From contig NZ_BMWH01000032.1 in the NCBI RefSeq assembly GCF_014651135.1, positions 1 through 64,000 of the forward strand: 64,000 bases of DNA. Direction: 5' to 3'. Source of the DNA: Streptomyces echinoruber (GTDB lineage Bacteria > Actinomycetota > Actinomycetes > Streptomycetales > Streptomycetaceae). Positions 33,008 through 41,087 of this stretch are shown here, in pieces (the stretch's first letter is position 1; each line of letters opens with the position of its first letter). A model generated the notes under the pieces. That model was not told the DNA's origin, did not search any database, and saw nothing but the letters and a program-made list of their open reading frames with translations. The position numbers and the translations under genes were made by a program.

Positions 33008-34699
33008 ATGGGCACGGAGACGGCGCCGGCGGCCATCCGGCCGCGGGGCACCAGGCGGCGCGGCCGGATGGTCGTCGACTGGCTGACCACCACCGACCAC
33101 AAGAAGATCGGCCACCTCTACCTGATCACGTCGTTCGGGTTCTTCCTGGCCGGCGGGTTCATGGCCCTGCTGATGCGGGCGGAGCTCGCCCGGCCGGGCC
33201 TGCAGCTGATGAGCACCACGCAGTTCAACCAGCTGTTCACGCTGCACGGCACGATCATGCTGCTGCTGTTCGCGACGCCGAGCTTCGCGGGCTTCGCCAA
33301 CGAGCTGATGCCGCTGCAGATCGGCGCGCCGGACGTGGCCTTCCCCCGGCTGAACATGCTGTCGTACTGGCTGTTCCTGTTCGGCGGGCTGATCGTCATG
33401 GGCTCGCTGGTCGTGCCGGAGGGCCCGGCCGCCTTCGGCTGGTTCGCCTACGCGCCGCTCAACGACGCGGCGCACTCCCCCGGCGTCGGCCCCGACCTGT
33501 GGATCATGGGCCTGGCGCTGGCCGGGTTCGGCACGATCCTCGGCGCGGTCAACTTCATCACCACGATCATCGGGATGCGCGCGCCGGGCATGACGATGTT
33601 CCGCATGCCGATCTTCACCTGGAACACCCTGTTCACGTCCATCCTGATCCTGATGGCGTTCCCGGTGCTGGCGGCGGCGCTGCTGGTGCTGGAGGCGGAC
33701 CGCCGCTTCGGCGCGCACGTCTTCGACCCGACCAACGGCGGGGCGATCCTGTGGCAGCACCTGTTCTGGTTCTTCGGCCATCCCGAGGTGTACATCATCG
33801 CGCTGCCGTTCTTCGGCATCATCACCGAGATCATCCCGGCCTTCGCCCGCAAGCCGGTCTTCGGCTACCTGACGCTGGTCGGCGCGACCATGGCGATCAC
33901 CGGCCTGTCGGTGATCGTGTGGGCGCACCACATGTTCGCCACGGGCGCGGTGCTGCTGCCGTTCTTCTCGTTCATGAGCTTCCTGATCGCCGTGCCGACG
34001 GGCGTGAAGTTCTTCAACTGGACCGGCACCATGCTCAGGGGCTCGCTGTCGTTCGAGACGCCGATGCTGTGGGCGAACGGCTTCCTGGTGACGTTCCTCT
34101 TCGGCGGCCTGACCGGGGTGATCCTGGCCTCGCCGCCGCTGGACTTCCACGTCACCGACTCCTACTTCGTGGTGGCGCACTTCCACTACGTCGTCTTCGG
34201 CACGGTGGTCTTCGCGGTCTTCGCCGGCCTGTACTTCTGGTGGCCGAAGTTCACCGGCAAGATGCTCGACGAGCGCCTCGGGAAGATCCACTTCTGGACG
34301 TTGTTCGTCGGCTTCCACACCACGTTCCTGGTGCAGCACTGGCTGGGCGCGGAGGGCATGCCGCGCCGGTACGCCGACTACCTGGCCGCGGACGGCTTCA
34401 CCGCGCTGAACACGGTGTCGACGATCGGCGCGTTCCTGCTGGGCGCCTCCACGCTGCCGTTCCTGTACAACGTGGGGAAGACGCACCGCTACGGCGCGAA
34501 GGTGGAGGTCGACGACCCCTGGGGCTTCGGCCGGTCACTGGAGTGGGCGACCTCCTGCCCGCCGCCGCGGCACAACTTCACGGCGCTGCCGCGGATCCGC
34601 TCGGAGTCCCCGGCGTTCGACCTGCACCACCCGGAGTACGCGGCGCCGCCGGAGGAGCCGCTCGGAGCGCACGCGTCAGCCGGTCGCGAGCGGCCCTGA
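33008..34699 (+). CDS. ctaD: Cytochrome c oxidase subunit I (solitary copy)
   Basis: A 563-residue, 12-helix haem-copper oxidase subunit. FTLHGTIMLLLFATP carries a haem a His. WFFGHPEVYIIALPFFG holds the CuB His and the cross-linked Tyr. VWAHHMFATG has the two other CuB His, and VVAHFHYVVFGTVV the haem a3 and a His pair. It reduces oxygen to water and pumps protons. It is unusual that ctaC, ctaE and ctaF are not adjacent, which marks it as a second, orphan subunit I. The C-terminal end overlaps the convergent WYL regulator gene by 122 bp. ATG 33008 is preferred as the start of the basic leader. Confidence 0.95.
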   Translation: MGTETAPAAIRPRGTRRRGRMVVDWLTTTDHKKIGHLYLITSFGFFLAGGFMALLMRAELARPGLQLMSTTQFNQLFTLHGTIMLLLFATPSFAGFANELMPLQIGAPDVAFPRLNMLSYWLFLFGGLIVMGSLVVPEGPAAFGWFAYAPLNDAAHSPGVGPDLWIMGLALAGFGTILGAVNFITTIIGMRAPGMTMFRMPIFTWNTLFTSILILMAFPVLAAALLVLEADRRFGAHVFDPTNGGAILWQHLFWFFGHPEVYIIALPFFGIITEIIPAFARKPVFGYLTLVGATMAITGLSVIVWAHHMFATGAVLLPFFSFMSFLIAVPTGVKFFNWTGTMLRGSLSFETPMLWANGFLVTFLFGGLTGVILASPPLDFHVTDSYFVVAHFHYVVFGTVVFAVFAGLYFWWPKFTGKMLDERLGKIHFWTLFVGFHTTFLVQHWLGAEGMPRRYADYLAADGFTALNTVSTIGAFLLGASTLPFLYNVGKTHRYGAKVEVDDPWGFGRSLEWATSCPPPRHNFTALPRIRSESPAFDLHHPEYAAPPEEPLGAHASAGRERP

Positions 34700-35654
34700 T
34701 GGTCTCCACCAGCTCCGGCGGCTCGAGCACCTCGAACTCGAAGCCCGTCATCAGCACGTGCACCACCATGCCCTCCAGGCTGGGCGCGCCGGTGCGCAGG
34801 ACGCAGGCGTGAGGCCCGTCGGGCTCCAGCACCCCGGCGGAGGGCGAGATCCGCTCGGCGGCCTCGGGCAGCGGCACCAGCAGGCGCAGGACGGCGTGGG
34901 TGGCGTAGGCGCGCGTGGAGACGCCCCGGGAGACGTAGGCGGCGAGGTCGTCGGCGGGCGGGCGGCGCGGGGTGAAGCGGGGGCCGTGCGGCGGCCTGGG
35001 GGTGATGCGGTCGACGCGGAAGGTGCGCCAGTCGTCGCGGTCGAGGTCCCAGGCGACCAGGTACCAGCGGCGCTCGGTGCACACCAGGCGGTGCGGTTCG
35101 ACGGTGCGGCGGGTGGTGGTGCCGGCGGGACTCCCCCCGCCCGGGTCCGTGCGGGAGCGGGGGTGGTCGCGGTAGTCGAAGCGCAGGCGTTCGGCGTCCC
35201 GGCACAGGCCGGCGAGTTCGGTGAGCAGGGCCGGGTCGACCGTCTCGGGGGGATGGCCGCGCAGCATGGGCACGGTGAAGGCGTGCAGCGCGCCCACGCG
35301 GCGGCGCAGCCGGCCGGGCAGCACCTGCTCCAGCTTGGCCAGGGCGCGCACCGAGGCCTCGCCGATGCCCTCGATGCCCTGTCCGGCGGCCGTGCGCAGT
35401 CCGACGGCGACGGCGACGGCCTCGTCGTCGTCCAGCAGCAGCGGCGGCAGCTCGGCGCCGGCGCCGAGCCGGTAGCCGCCGCCCGTGCCGGGGCCGGCCT
35501 CGACCGGGTAGCCCAGCGCGCGCAGCCGGTCCGCGTCGCGGCGCACGGTGCGCTGCGACACGCCGAGCCGCTCCGCCAGGTCGGCGCCGGACCACGCGCG
35601 GCGGGCCTGGAGGAGGGACAGCAGGCGCAGCAGGCGCGCGGAGGTCTCCAGCAC
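34578..35654 (-). CDS. WYL-domain transcriptional regulator
   Basis: A 358-residue regulator. The N-terminal winged helix has LETSARLLRLLSLLQARRAWSG and LAERLGVSQRTVRRDADRLRALGYPV. The WYL domain, at about 165-240, contains RLVCTERRWYLVAWDLDRDDWRTFRVDRI. A WCX-type C-terminal domain follows (AVLRLLVPLPEAAERI, GFEFEVLEPPELVETI). WYL regulators bind nucleic acids or nucleotides as signals. The last ~30 residues are low-complexity and are encoded opposite the end of ctaD. GTG 35654 with CGGAGA upstream starts the family motif. The target genes are unknown. Confidence 0.92.
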   Translation of the reverse strand: MLETSARLLRLLSLLQARRAWSGADLAERLGVSQRTVRRDADRLRALGYPVEAGPGTGGGYRLGAGAELPPLLLDDDEAVAVAVGLRTAAGQGIEGIGEASVRALAKLEQVLPGRLRRRVGALHAFTVPMLRGHPPETVDPALLTELAGLCRDAERLRFDYRDHPRSRTDPGGGSPAGTTTRRTVEPHRLVCTERRWYLVAWDLDRDDWRTFRVDRITPRPPHGPRFTPRRPPADDLAAYVSRGVSTRAYATHAVLRLLVPLPEAAERISPSAGVLEPDGPHACVLRTGAPSLEGMVVHVLMTGFEFEVLEPPELVETIRAARDRLTRALRAAPPAAPRTPGGAGRTPGTPSGSAAAP

Positions 35655-35688
35655 GTCTCCGAGTCTGCCAGCCGCCGCCGGCCGGCCG

Positions 35689-35705
35689 CCGCCGGTTGCC
35701 GGCGG
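35689..35705. terminator. Small hairpin after the substrate-binding protein gene
   Basis: CCGCCGG-TTG-CCGGCGG directly follows the minus-strand substrate-binding protein gene. Flanking GCCGCCGCCGG repeats strengthen the structure. A weak terminator, or it may attenuate readthrough into the WYL gene. Confidence 0.5.
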
Positions 35706-35715
35706 TGCCCGGAGG

Positions 35716-37020
35716 TCAAGGGCTGTAGGGCAGCTGCGGCACGGTGAAGCAGGTGCGGTTCATGTCGCCCTGGGACACCCAGCCCCGGCCGTCCTGCCAG
35801 CGGGCCACCGACAGGCAGGCGCGGTGGGTGGCGGGCGGCTTCGCCCGGGGCGTGAAACCGGCCGGCAGCAGCAGGCCGTGCGCGGTGTAGGCGCGGGTGC
35901 GGCTCATGAAGGCGTCCAGGCACGCGCGGGTGACGCCCCCGTGCCGGGCGCAGGAGCGGGCCGCGTCCGTGAACCACAGCGCGGCCGCCCAGCCCTCGAG
36001 CTGCCACTGGGAGTGCGTGGCCAGGCCCCTGGTGGCGTCCCGGAACTCCTTCACGGCCGGGTGGGAGGGGTCGTCGTAGTTGCGGCTGGAGCCGGTCGCC
36101 CACAGCGCGTTGCGGCAGCGCGGGGCGTCCCGGTAGTCGTCGGGGACGGTGGAGGACCAGTTCTGCACATTGGTCACCTTGGCGGTGACCCGGGCGCCGA
36201 CGGCGTCCATCGCCTGGCACAGCCGGGCGTTGCCGTGGCTGTCGACGGCGTCGAAGACCAGGTCGGCGCCCTGCTGCCGCAGGTCGGCGGCGGCGGCGCG
36301 GAAGTTGGGCAGCGCGAAGTCGAGCTCCTCGGTGACGACCCGGTAGCCCTCCGCCTTCAGGCCGCGCTCGACGAGCCGCGCGTAGGCGGCGGAGGCGGCC
36401 TGGTTGTACGACACCACGGCGGCGGTGCGGGCGCCGTGCTCCCGCTTGAAGTACCGGTAGACCTCGGTGCCGCCGTACAGCTTGCCGTTCCAGCCCGGCT
36501 TCCCGTTCCGGGGGGCGCTGCTGCCGTAGATGCTGTACAGGTGCCGGTAGGTGTCGTAGGCGGCGCCGATGGGCTGGCCGCCGATGTCGGGCACGCCCGC
36601 GCGGGAGACGCGGGCGGCGCCGGCGTAGTTCAGGGCGGTGGTGGCGACCAGGGCGACGACCTTGTGCCCGTCGATCAGCCGGTGCACGCACTCGCTGTTG
36701 CCGACGCCGCTGCCGCCGTCGTCGCACAGGTGCACCCGCACGCGGCGGCCGTCGATGCCGCCGCGCGCGTTGAGCCGCTCGAAGTAGGCCTCGGCGCCGT
36801 CGCGCGGGCCGGTGAAGGCGTCGCCGCCGACGGGGCTGGTGGCGCTGGTGATGATGCCGACCGCCAGGGGGGCGGCGCGGCCCGGGGCAGGGGCCGCCGG
36901 GGTGCGGGCGCCCTGCTCGAAGTCGCGTTCCGGCAGTCGGCTGCCGCAGGCCGTGCCCGCGAGGAGCAGCAGCGCCGCGGCAGCGGTCTCAGCAGCCCGG
37001 CAGCGCCGACGCCGAGGCAT
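35716..37020 (-). CDS. ABC-transporter substrate-binding lipoprotein (Leu/Ile/Val-type)
   Basis: A 434-residue periplasmic-binding protein of the type I fold. The signal ends at the lipobox LLLAGTAC with Cys25 as the lipid anchor. The ligand domain starts LAVGIITSATSPVGGDAFTG and includes GPRDGAEAYFERLNARGGIDGRRVRV, ATTALNYAGAARV and AAVVSYNQAASAAYARL, the pattern of branched-chain amino-acid and amide receptors. It delivers a small ligand to the permease encoded nearby on the other strand. The 5' end overlaps the preceding lipoprotein gene by 32 bp, so both come from one message. Confidence 0.9.
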   Translation of the reverse strand: MPRRRRCRAAETAAAALLLLAGTACGSRLPERDFEQGARTPAAPAPGRAAPLAVGIITSATSPVGGDAFTGPRDGAEAYFERLNARGGIDGRRVRVHLCDDGGSGVGNSECVHRLIDGHKVVALVATTALNYAGAARVSRAGVPDIGGQPIGAAYDTYRHLYSIYGSSAPRNGKPGWNGKLYGGTEVYRYFKREHGARTAAVVSYNQAASAAYARLVERGLKAEGYRVVTEELDFALPNFRAAAADLRQQGADLVFDAVDSHGNARLCQAMDAVGARVTAKVTNVQNWSSTVPDDYRDAPRCRNALWATGSSRNYDDPSHPAVKEFRDATRGLATHSQWQLEGWAAALWFTDAARSCARHGGVTRACLDAFMSRTRAYTAHGLLLPAGFTPRAKPPATHRACLSVARWQDGRGWVSQGDMNRTCFTVPQLPYSP

Positions 37021-37579
37021 GGCCGCTCATCTGCACCAGCGCGCACAGCGTCTTGTCGGACACCTTCCAGGTGCCGTCCTGCTGGACGGCCGTCCCGGCG
37101 GCGCCGGGCAGGGCGGTGGCGCCCTTGAGGAGGAGGTCGTAGGTCACGCCGGCCTGCGTGGGCGAGGTGAACACCACCTTCGTCACCTGGGCCCGCACCT
37201 GCCGGCCGCGCTGGTCGCCGCTGAACGCCCGCAGCACCAGGGTCATGCGGGCGCCGTTCTCCAGTACGGCCTGCTTCTCCTTCAGGGGGGTGGCCGGGTC
37301 GAAGAACTTCTGCCAGTTCTGCTTGATCTCCCGCTGGGCGGCCGCCGGGTCCTCGGGCCCGGTCGGCGGTGTGCCCGTGGACTTCTGCGCGGAGGAGGCG
37401 GGCGGGGTGCTGCTGGTGCCGCCGCCGTAGCCGTTGCCCTTGCCGTTGCTGCAGGCCGCGAGGGACGGTGCGAGGATGAGAACCAGGGCGGCGGCCGCCG
37501 CTGCCGTACCCCGTCCCGCCGCCCGCGGGCAGCGTCCCCGCCGTGTCTCCCCCCGCCTGGGGTCGCTCCCGAGAACCAT
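36989..37579 (-). CDS. Lipoprotein with Ntf2/low-molecular-weight antigen-like domain
   Basis: A 196-residue lipoprotein. A basic N terminus is followed by a hydrophobic segment and lipobox LAAC. A Gly/Ser/Thr linker leads to a domain of about 130 residues, with REIKQNWQKFFDPATPLKEKQAVLENG. This beginning is typical of Streptomyces low-molecular-weight antigen MTB12-like (NTF2-fold) lipoproteins. It precedes the substrate-binding protein in the same operon, suggesting an accessory role in uptake. ATG 37579 is chosen; the GTG at 37591 in frame is an alternative, and neither has a strong ribosome-binding site. Confidence 0.8.
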   Translation of the reverse strand: MVLGSDPRRGETRRGRCPRAAGRGTAAAAAALVLILAPSLAACSNGKGNGYGGGTSSTPPASSAQKSTGTPPTGPEDPAAAQREIKQNWQKFFDPATPLKEKQAVLENGARMTLVLRAFSGDQRGRQVRAQVTKVVFTSPTQAGVTYDLLLKGATALPGAAGTAVQQDGTWKVSDKTLCALVQMSGHASASALPGC

Positions 37580-37587
37580 CTGGCTCA

Positions 37588-37647
37588 CCACCGGATGTCG
37601 GTCCGAGCCGGGTTACGCCCGGTTCTTTCAGGTTCGGCTTCCGGTGG
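37588..37647. promoter_or_regulatory. Large nested dyad between divergent transport genes
   Basis: CCACCGGA (37588-37595) pairs with TCCGGTGG (37640-37647). Inside, CCGGG-TTACG-CCCGG forms a second hairpin. The region separates the divergent lipoprotein/binding-protein and permease operons, so a regulator bound here could control both. The left arm overlaps the translation-initiation region of the lipoprotein. Confidence 0.45.
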
Positions 37648-37725
37648 GCATAGTGCAACCCATCGGCTGTCACGGGCGGATACGTGGCAGACGTCCGAGG
37701 TGTTCCGAAGTGTGGTGAGTCGGCG

Positions 37726-38214
37726 ATGCGCACAGCCCGACCGCGGACCGCGCACCCCGCGCACCCCGTGCTGTGGGCCGGCTGGGCCGCGCTCGCCGCG
37801 GGCGCCGTGCTGTGCGTCCTGGGCTGGTACGGCGTCTCCGGCGAGCGCTACGCCGAACGGCAACTGCCCTACCTGGCGTCCTGCACGATCCCCGGCGCCG
37901 CGCTGATCGTCGCCGGGGCGGTGCTGCTCACCCACGGGCGGGGCGCGCTCGCCGCCGCGCGCGTGGAGGAGCTGTACGGCCTGCTGGTGTCCGCCGGCCA
38001 CGAGGAGACGGCGCGGTCCGCGCGGCCGCCCACCGCGCCGGTCGCGGTCGGCGAGGAGCTGCTGGTGGTGCCCGGCGGCACCCTGTGGCACCGCGCCGAC
38101 TGTCCCCTGGTGGCCGGCAAGCCGGAGGCGGTGCCGGTGGACGGCGCGCCGCCGGCCGGCGGCGGACTGAGCCCCTGCCCGGTCTGCGAGCCGCCCGGCG
38201 CGGCGGACGGCTGA
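37726..38214 (+). CDS. Small membrane protein with Cys/His C-terminal motif
   Basis: A 162-residue protein with two transmembrane helices (about 15-38 and 52-74) and a cytoplasmic tail. The tail ends LWHRADCPLVAGKP…LSPCPVC, a His/Cys arrangement able to bind a metal. It lies directly upstream of the fused permease (15-bp gap) and is likely co-transcribed. Function is unknown; a regulatory or stabilising subunit of the ABC transporter is inferred. ATG 37726 follows GGTGAG. Longer in-frame starts (37684) are less likely. Confidence 0.75.
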   Translation: MRTARPRTAHPAHPVLWAGWAALAAGAVLCVLGWYGVSGERYAERQLPYLASCTIPGAALIVAGAVLLTHGRGALAAARVEELYGLLVSAGHEETARSARPPTAPVAVGEELLVVPGGTLWHRADCPLVAGKPEAVPVDGAPPAGGGLSPCPVCEPPGAADG

Positions 38215-38229
38215 CGGCGCGGGTGGGTC

Positions 38230-41052
38230 ATGGCGTCGCTGACGTACGAGCTCACGCTCGCCGGACTGTCGGTGGGCAGCGCCGCCGCGCTCACCGGGGT
38301 CGGCCTGATCGTGACGTACCGCGCGACCGGGGTGCTGAACTTCGCGCACGGCGCGCTCGCCATGGTCTGCGCCTACGCGCTGCGGCAGTGCGTGGTCGGG
38401 TGGGGCTGGCCGCTGTGGCTGGGGGCGGCGGTGACGCTGGTGGTGCTGGCCCCCGGCCTCGGCGTGCTGCTGGAGCGCTGCGTCTTCCGTCCCCTGGCCG
38501 TGCTCGGCGGTGACCCGGCGCGGACGCTGGTGGCGTCCATCGGCGTGTTCGTGCTGCTGGTGGGCGGGGCGGCGCTGGTGTGGGGACCGGGTGCCCGGGA
38601 CGACGCGCCGCGGCTGGTGCCGGACGAGCCGTGGGTGCAGCTCGCGGTGGTGCTGGTGCTGGCGGCGGGCGTGGGGACGGTCCTGCGTCCTTCCGGGGGA
38701 CGCTGGTGGACCCCCGGGCGCGGGACGCGGTTCGGCATCGAGCTACGGGCCGTCGTGGACGACCGGCAGCTGGCCGTGCTGGGCGGCATCGACGCCGACC
38801 GGGTGGCCGCGGCCGGCTGGGCGTTCGGCTCGTTCACGGCCGGTCTGACGGGGGTGCTGCTGGCGCCGTACGTGCGTCTGGACCCCTACGGTCTGCCGCT
38901 GCTGGTGATGGAGGTGGTGGCGGTCGCGGTGGCGGCGCGGATGCGCAGTCTGCCGGTCGCCGTGCTGGTGGCGCTGGGCCTGGGCGTGGCGCAGAGCCAG
39001 CTGACGCGGGTGCACCTCTCGGGCCGGGCGGCGCCGCTGCTGGAGGCGGCCGGCACCAACCTGTTCGTGGTCGCGCTCCTCGTCGCCGCCCTGGTGCTGC
39101 CCGGCGTGGGGGCGCGGGACACGTCGCCGCGCCCGGCGGCCGGGCGCGGGCCCGCCCCGCGCGGCGCCCGGGTCGCCGTGGGGGCGCTGTTCCTGCTGCC
39201 GCTCGGCTTCACCGGCACCGACCTGCACCTCGCCGTCCGGGTCCCGGCGCTCGGCGTCGTCCTGCTGTCGCTGGTGGTGGTGACCGGCCGGGGCGGCCAG
39301 ATCTCACTCGGCCAGGCGGCGTACGCGGGCTTGGGCGCGCTCTTCACCGCCCTGCTCGCGGCCGGCCGCTTCCCGGGGCTGCCCCGCGTGCCGGAGCTCG
39401 CGGCGCTCGCGCTGGCGGTGCTGCTGGTGGCCCCGCTGGGCCTGCTCACCGGCCGGCCCGCGATCGGCCGCCGGGGACTGGCCCTGGCGCTGGCCACGTT
39501 CGCCGTCGGCGTCGGCGTGAGCCGCTTCGTCTTCGACCAGCCGTACGCCACCGACGGGCTGTCCCTGGGCCGCCCCGCGGGCTTCGAGGGCGACCGCGCG
39601 TACTACGTCCTGGAACTCGCCCTCCTGGCGGCCGCCCTGCTGTTCACGCGCGCGCTGCGCGCGGGCCGCACGGGCCGCGCCCTGGCCGCCCTGCGGGACC
39701 ACGAGGCGGGCGCGGCGGCCGCGGGCGTGCCGGTGCCGTCCCTGAAACTGCTGGCCTTCGTCTGCGGCGCCGCCCTGGCCGCGCTCGGCGGCGGCCTGCT
39801 CGGCATGGGCCTGCGCGCGTTCGACCCCGGGGCCTACGACCCGGTGCGCGGCCTGCTGTGGTTCGCCGCCGTGGTGGTCCTCGGCGCCGACAGTGTCCTG
39901 GGCGCGCTGGTCGCCGCGGCCCTCCTCGTCGGTCTGGACGCCGGCACCCGCGGCGGTGTCGCCGCCGCCCTGGTCGGCGTCCTGGCCGTCTGCGTCGGCC
40001 GCTTCCCCGGCGGCCCGTACGAGGCGCTGCGCACGGCGGCCGCCCGGCTGCGTCCGCGCCGCGCCGCCCGGCTGACCCCGCTGGGCGCCCGGGTCCGCGC
40101 CCGAGTGCACGCCCGGGTGCGCCCGCCGCGCCCGCCGACGCCGCACCGGCCGGCGGTGGCGGGGGTGACGGGGGTGACCGAGATGACGGCGGTGCCGGAC
40201 GCGGCGGCCCCGCGGGGGGCGGGCGGGCGCGCCCGGTGGGCGCGGCAACGCCCGGCGCGCCGTCCGGGCCGGGCCGGGAAACCCCCGGCCCGGCGGGGCG
40301 CGGCCGCGCGGCCCCCGCGGCCCGGCTCCGCGCCGGTGTCCGGGCCCGGGCCGCATCCGGTGCTCGCGGCCCGGGGCCTGCGGGTCCGCTACGGCGGGTT
40401 CACCGCCCTCGACGGGGTCGGCCTGGACGTGGCGGCGGGCCGGGTCACGGCGGTCGTGGGGCCCAACGGGGCCGGGAAGAGCACCCTGTTCCACTGCCTG
40501 GCGGGAACCCTGCGGCCCGCGGGCGGGCGGGTGCTGTTCGACGGATGGGACGTCACGCGGCTGCCCGCGCACGCCCGTACCCGGCTGGGGATCGCCCGTA
40601 CGTTCCAGCAACTGGCCGTCTTCCCGACGCTGACCGTGGCCGAGAACGTGCGGATCGGTGCGGAACACGGCCGGATCGCCGACCCGGCCGCGGTGGAGCG
40701 GGCGTTGCGGCTGTTCGGGCTGGACGGACCGGTGCGGACGCTGCCCGCCGCGGGGCTGCCGACCGGCACGCTGCGGCGGGTGGAGCTGGCACGGGCGTTC
40801 GCCGGGGCGCCGCGCGTGCTGCTGCTGGACGAGCCCGCCGCCGGCCTGGACACCGCGGAGGTGGCGGCGCTCGCGCGCGTGCTGCGCGCCCTGGCGGCCG
40901 ACGGGACGGCACTGCTGGTCGTCGAACACGACCTCGACCTGGTCGCCGGTCTCGCCGACGTCGTGCACGTGATGGCGGCCGGCCGCGTCGTCGCCTCCGG
41001 CCCGCCCGGCGGTGTCCTGGACGCGGCCGGCGCACGGGAGGTACGGCCATGA
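38230..41052 (+). CDS. LivH-LivM-LivG triple fusion ABC transporter
   Basis: A 940-residue protein joining three subunits normally made separately. Residues about 1-300 are a LivH-type permease (VGLIVTYRATGVLNFAHGALAMV). About 315-600 are a LivM-type permease (GRGGQISLGQAAYAGLGALF). A disordered Pro/Arg/Ala linker follows (about 605-705). About 709-940 are a LivG-type ATPase: Walker A GPNGAGKST near 744, VLLLDEPAAGLD, H-loop VVEHDLDLV. The signature is LPTGTLRRVELARAF, diverged from the usual S/YGQ-type motif. It should import branched-chain amino acids or similar. The 3' end lies in a 26-bp duplication shared with the start of livF. Confidence 0.9.
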   Translation: MASLTYELTLAGLSVGSAAALTGVGLIVTYRATGVLNFAHGALAMVCAYALRQCVVGWGWPLWLGAAVTLVVLAPGLGVLLERCVFRPLAVLGGDPARTLVASIGVFVLLVGGAALVWGPGARDDAPRLVPDEPWVQLAVVLVLAAGVGTVLRPSGGRWWTPGRGTRFGIELRAVVDDRQLAVLGGIDADRVAAAGWAFGSFTAGLTGVLLAPYVRLDPYGLPLLVMEVVAVAVAARMRSLPVAVLVALGLGVAQSQLTRVHLSGRAAPLLEAAGTNLFVVALLVAALVLPGVGARDTSPRPAAGRGPAPRGARVAVGALFLLPLGFTGTDLHLAVRVPALGVVLLSLVVVTGRGGQISLGQAAYAGLGALFTALLAAGRFPGLPRVPELAALALAVLLVAPLGLLTGRPAIGRRGLALALATFAVGVGVSRFVFDQPYATDGLSLGRPAGFEGDRAYYVLELALLAAALLFTRALRAGRTGRALAALRDHEAGAAAAGVPVPSLKLLAFVCGAALAALGGGLLGMGLRAFDPGAYDPVRGLLWFAAVVVLGADSVLGALVAAALLVGLDAGTRGGVAAALVGVLAVCVGRFPGGPYEALRTAAARLRPRRAARLTPLGARVRARVHARVRPPRPPTPHRPAVAGVTGVTEMTAVPDAAAPRGAGGRARWARQRPARRPGRAGKPPARRGAAARPPRPGSAPVSGPGPHPVLAARGLRVRYGGFTALDGVGLDVAAGRVTAVVGPNGAGKSTLFHCLAGTLRPAGGRVLFDGWDVTRLPAHARTRLGIARTFQQLAVFPTLTVAENVRIGAEHGRIADPAAVERALRLFGLDGPVRTLPAAGLPTGTLRRVELARAFAGAPRVLLLDEPAAGLDTAEVAALARVLRALAADGTALLVVEHDLDLVAGLADVVHVMAAGRVVASGPPGGVLDAAGAREVRP

Positions 41053-41087
41053 CGCCCGTCGGGGAGGTACGGCCATGACGCCCGTCG
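41036..41087 (+). repeat. 26-bp tandem duplication of a stop/start junction
   Basis: Copy 1 (41036-41061) and copy 2 (41062-41087) are identical: each has GGGAGGTACGGCC, an ATG overlapping a TGA, and CGCCCGTCG. Copy 1 carries the stop of the fused transporter; copy 2 carries the livF start. The ATG of copy 1 opens a nine-codon frame that stops at the ATG of copy 2. Confidence 0.95.

Noticed and set aside
38230..41052. Frameshift artefact joining separate liv genes
   Set aside because: One frame runs through all three domains with consistent codon bias and disordered linkers, and no internal start has a strong ribosome-binding site.
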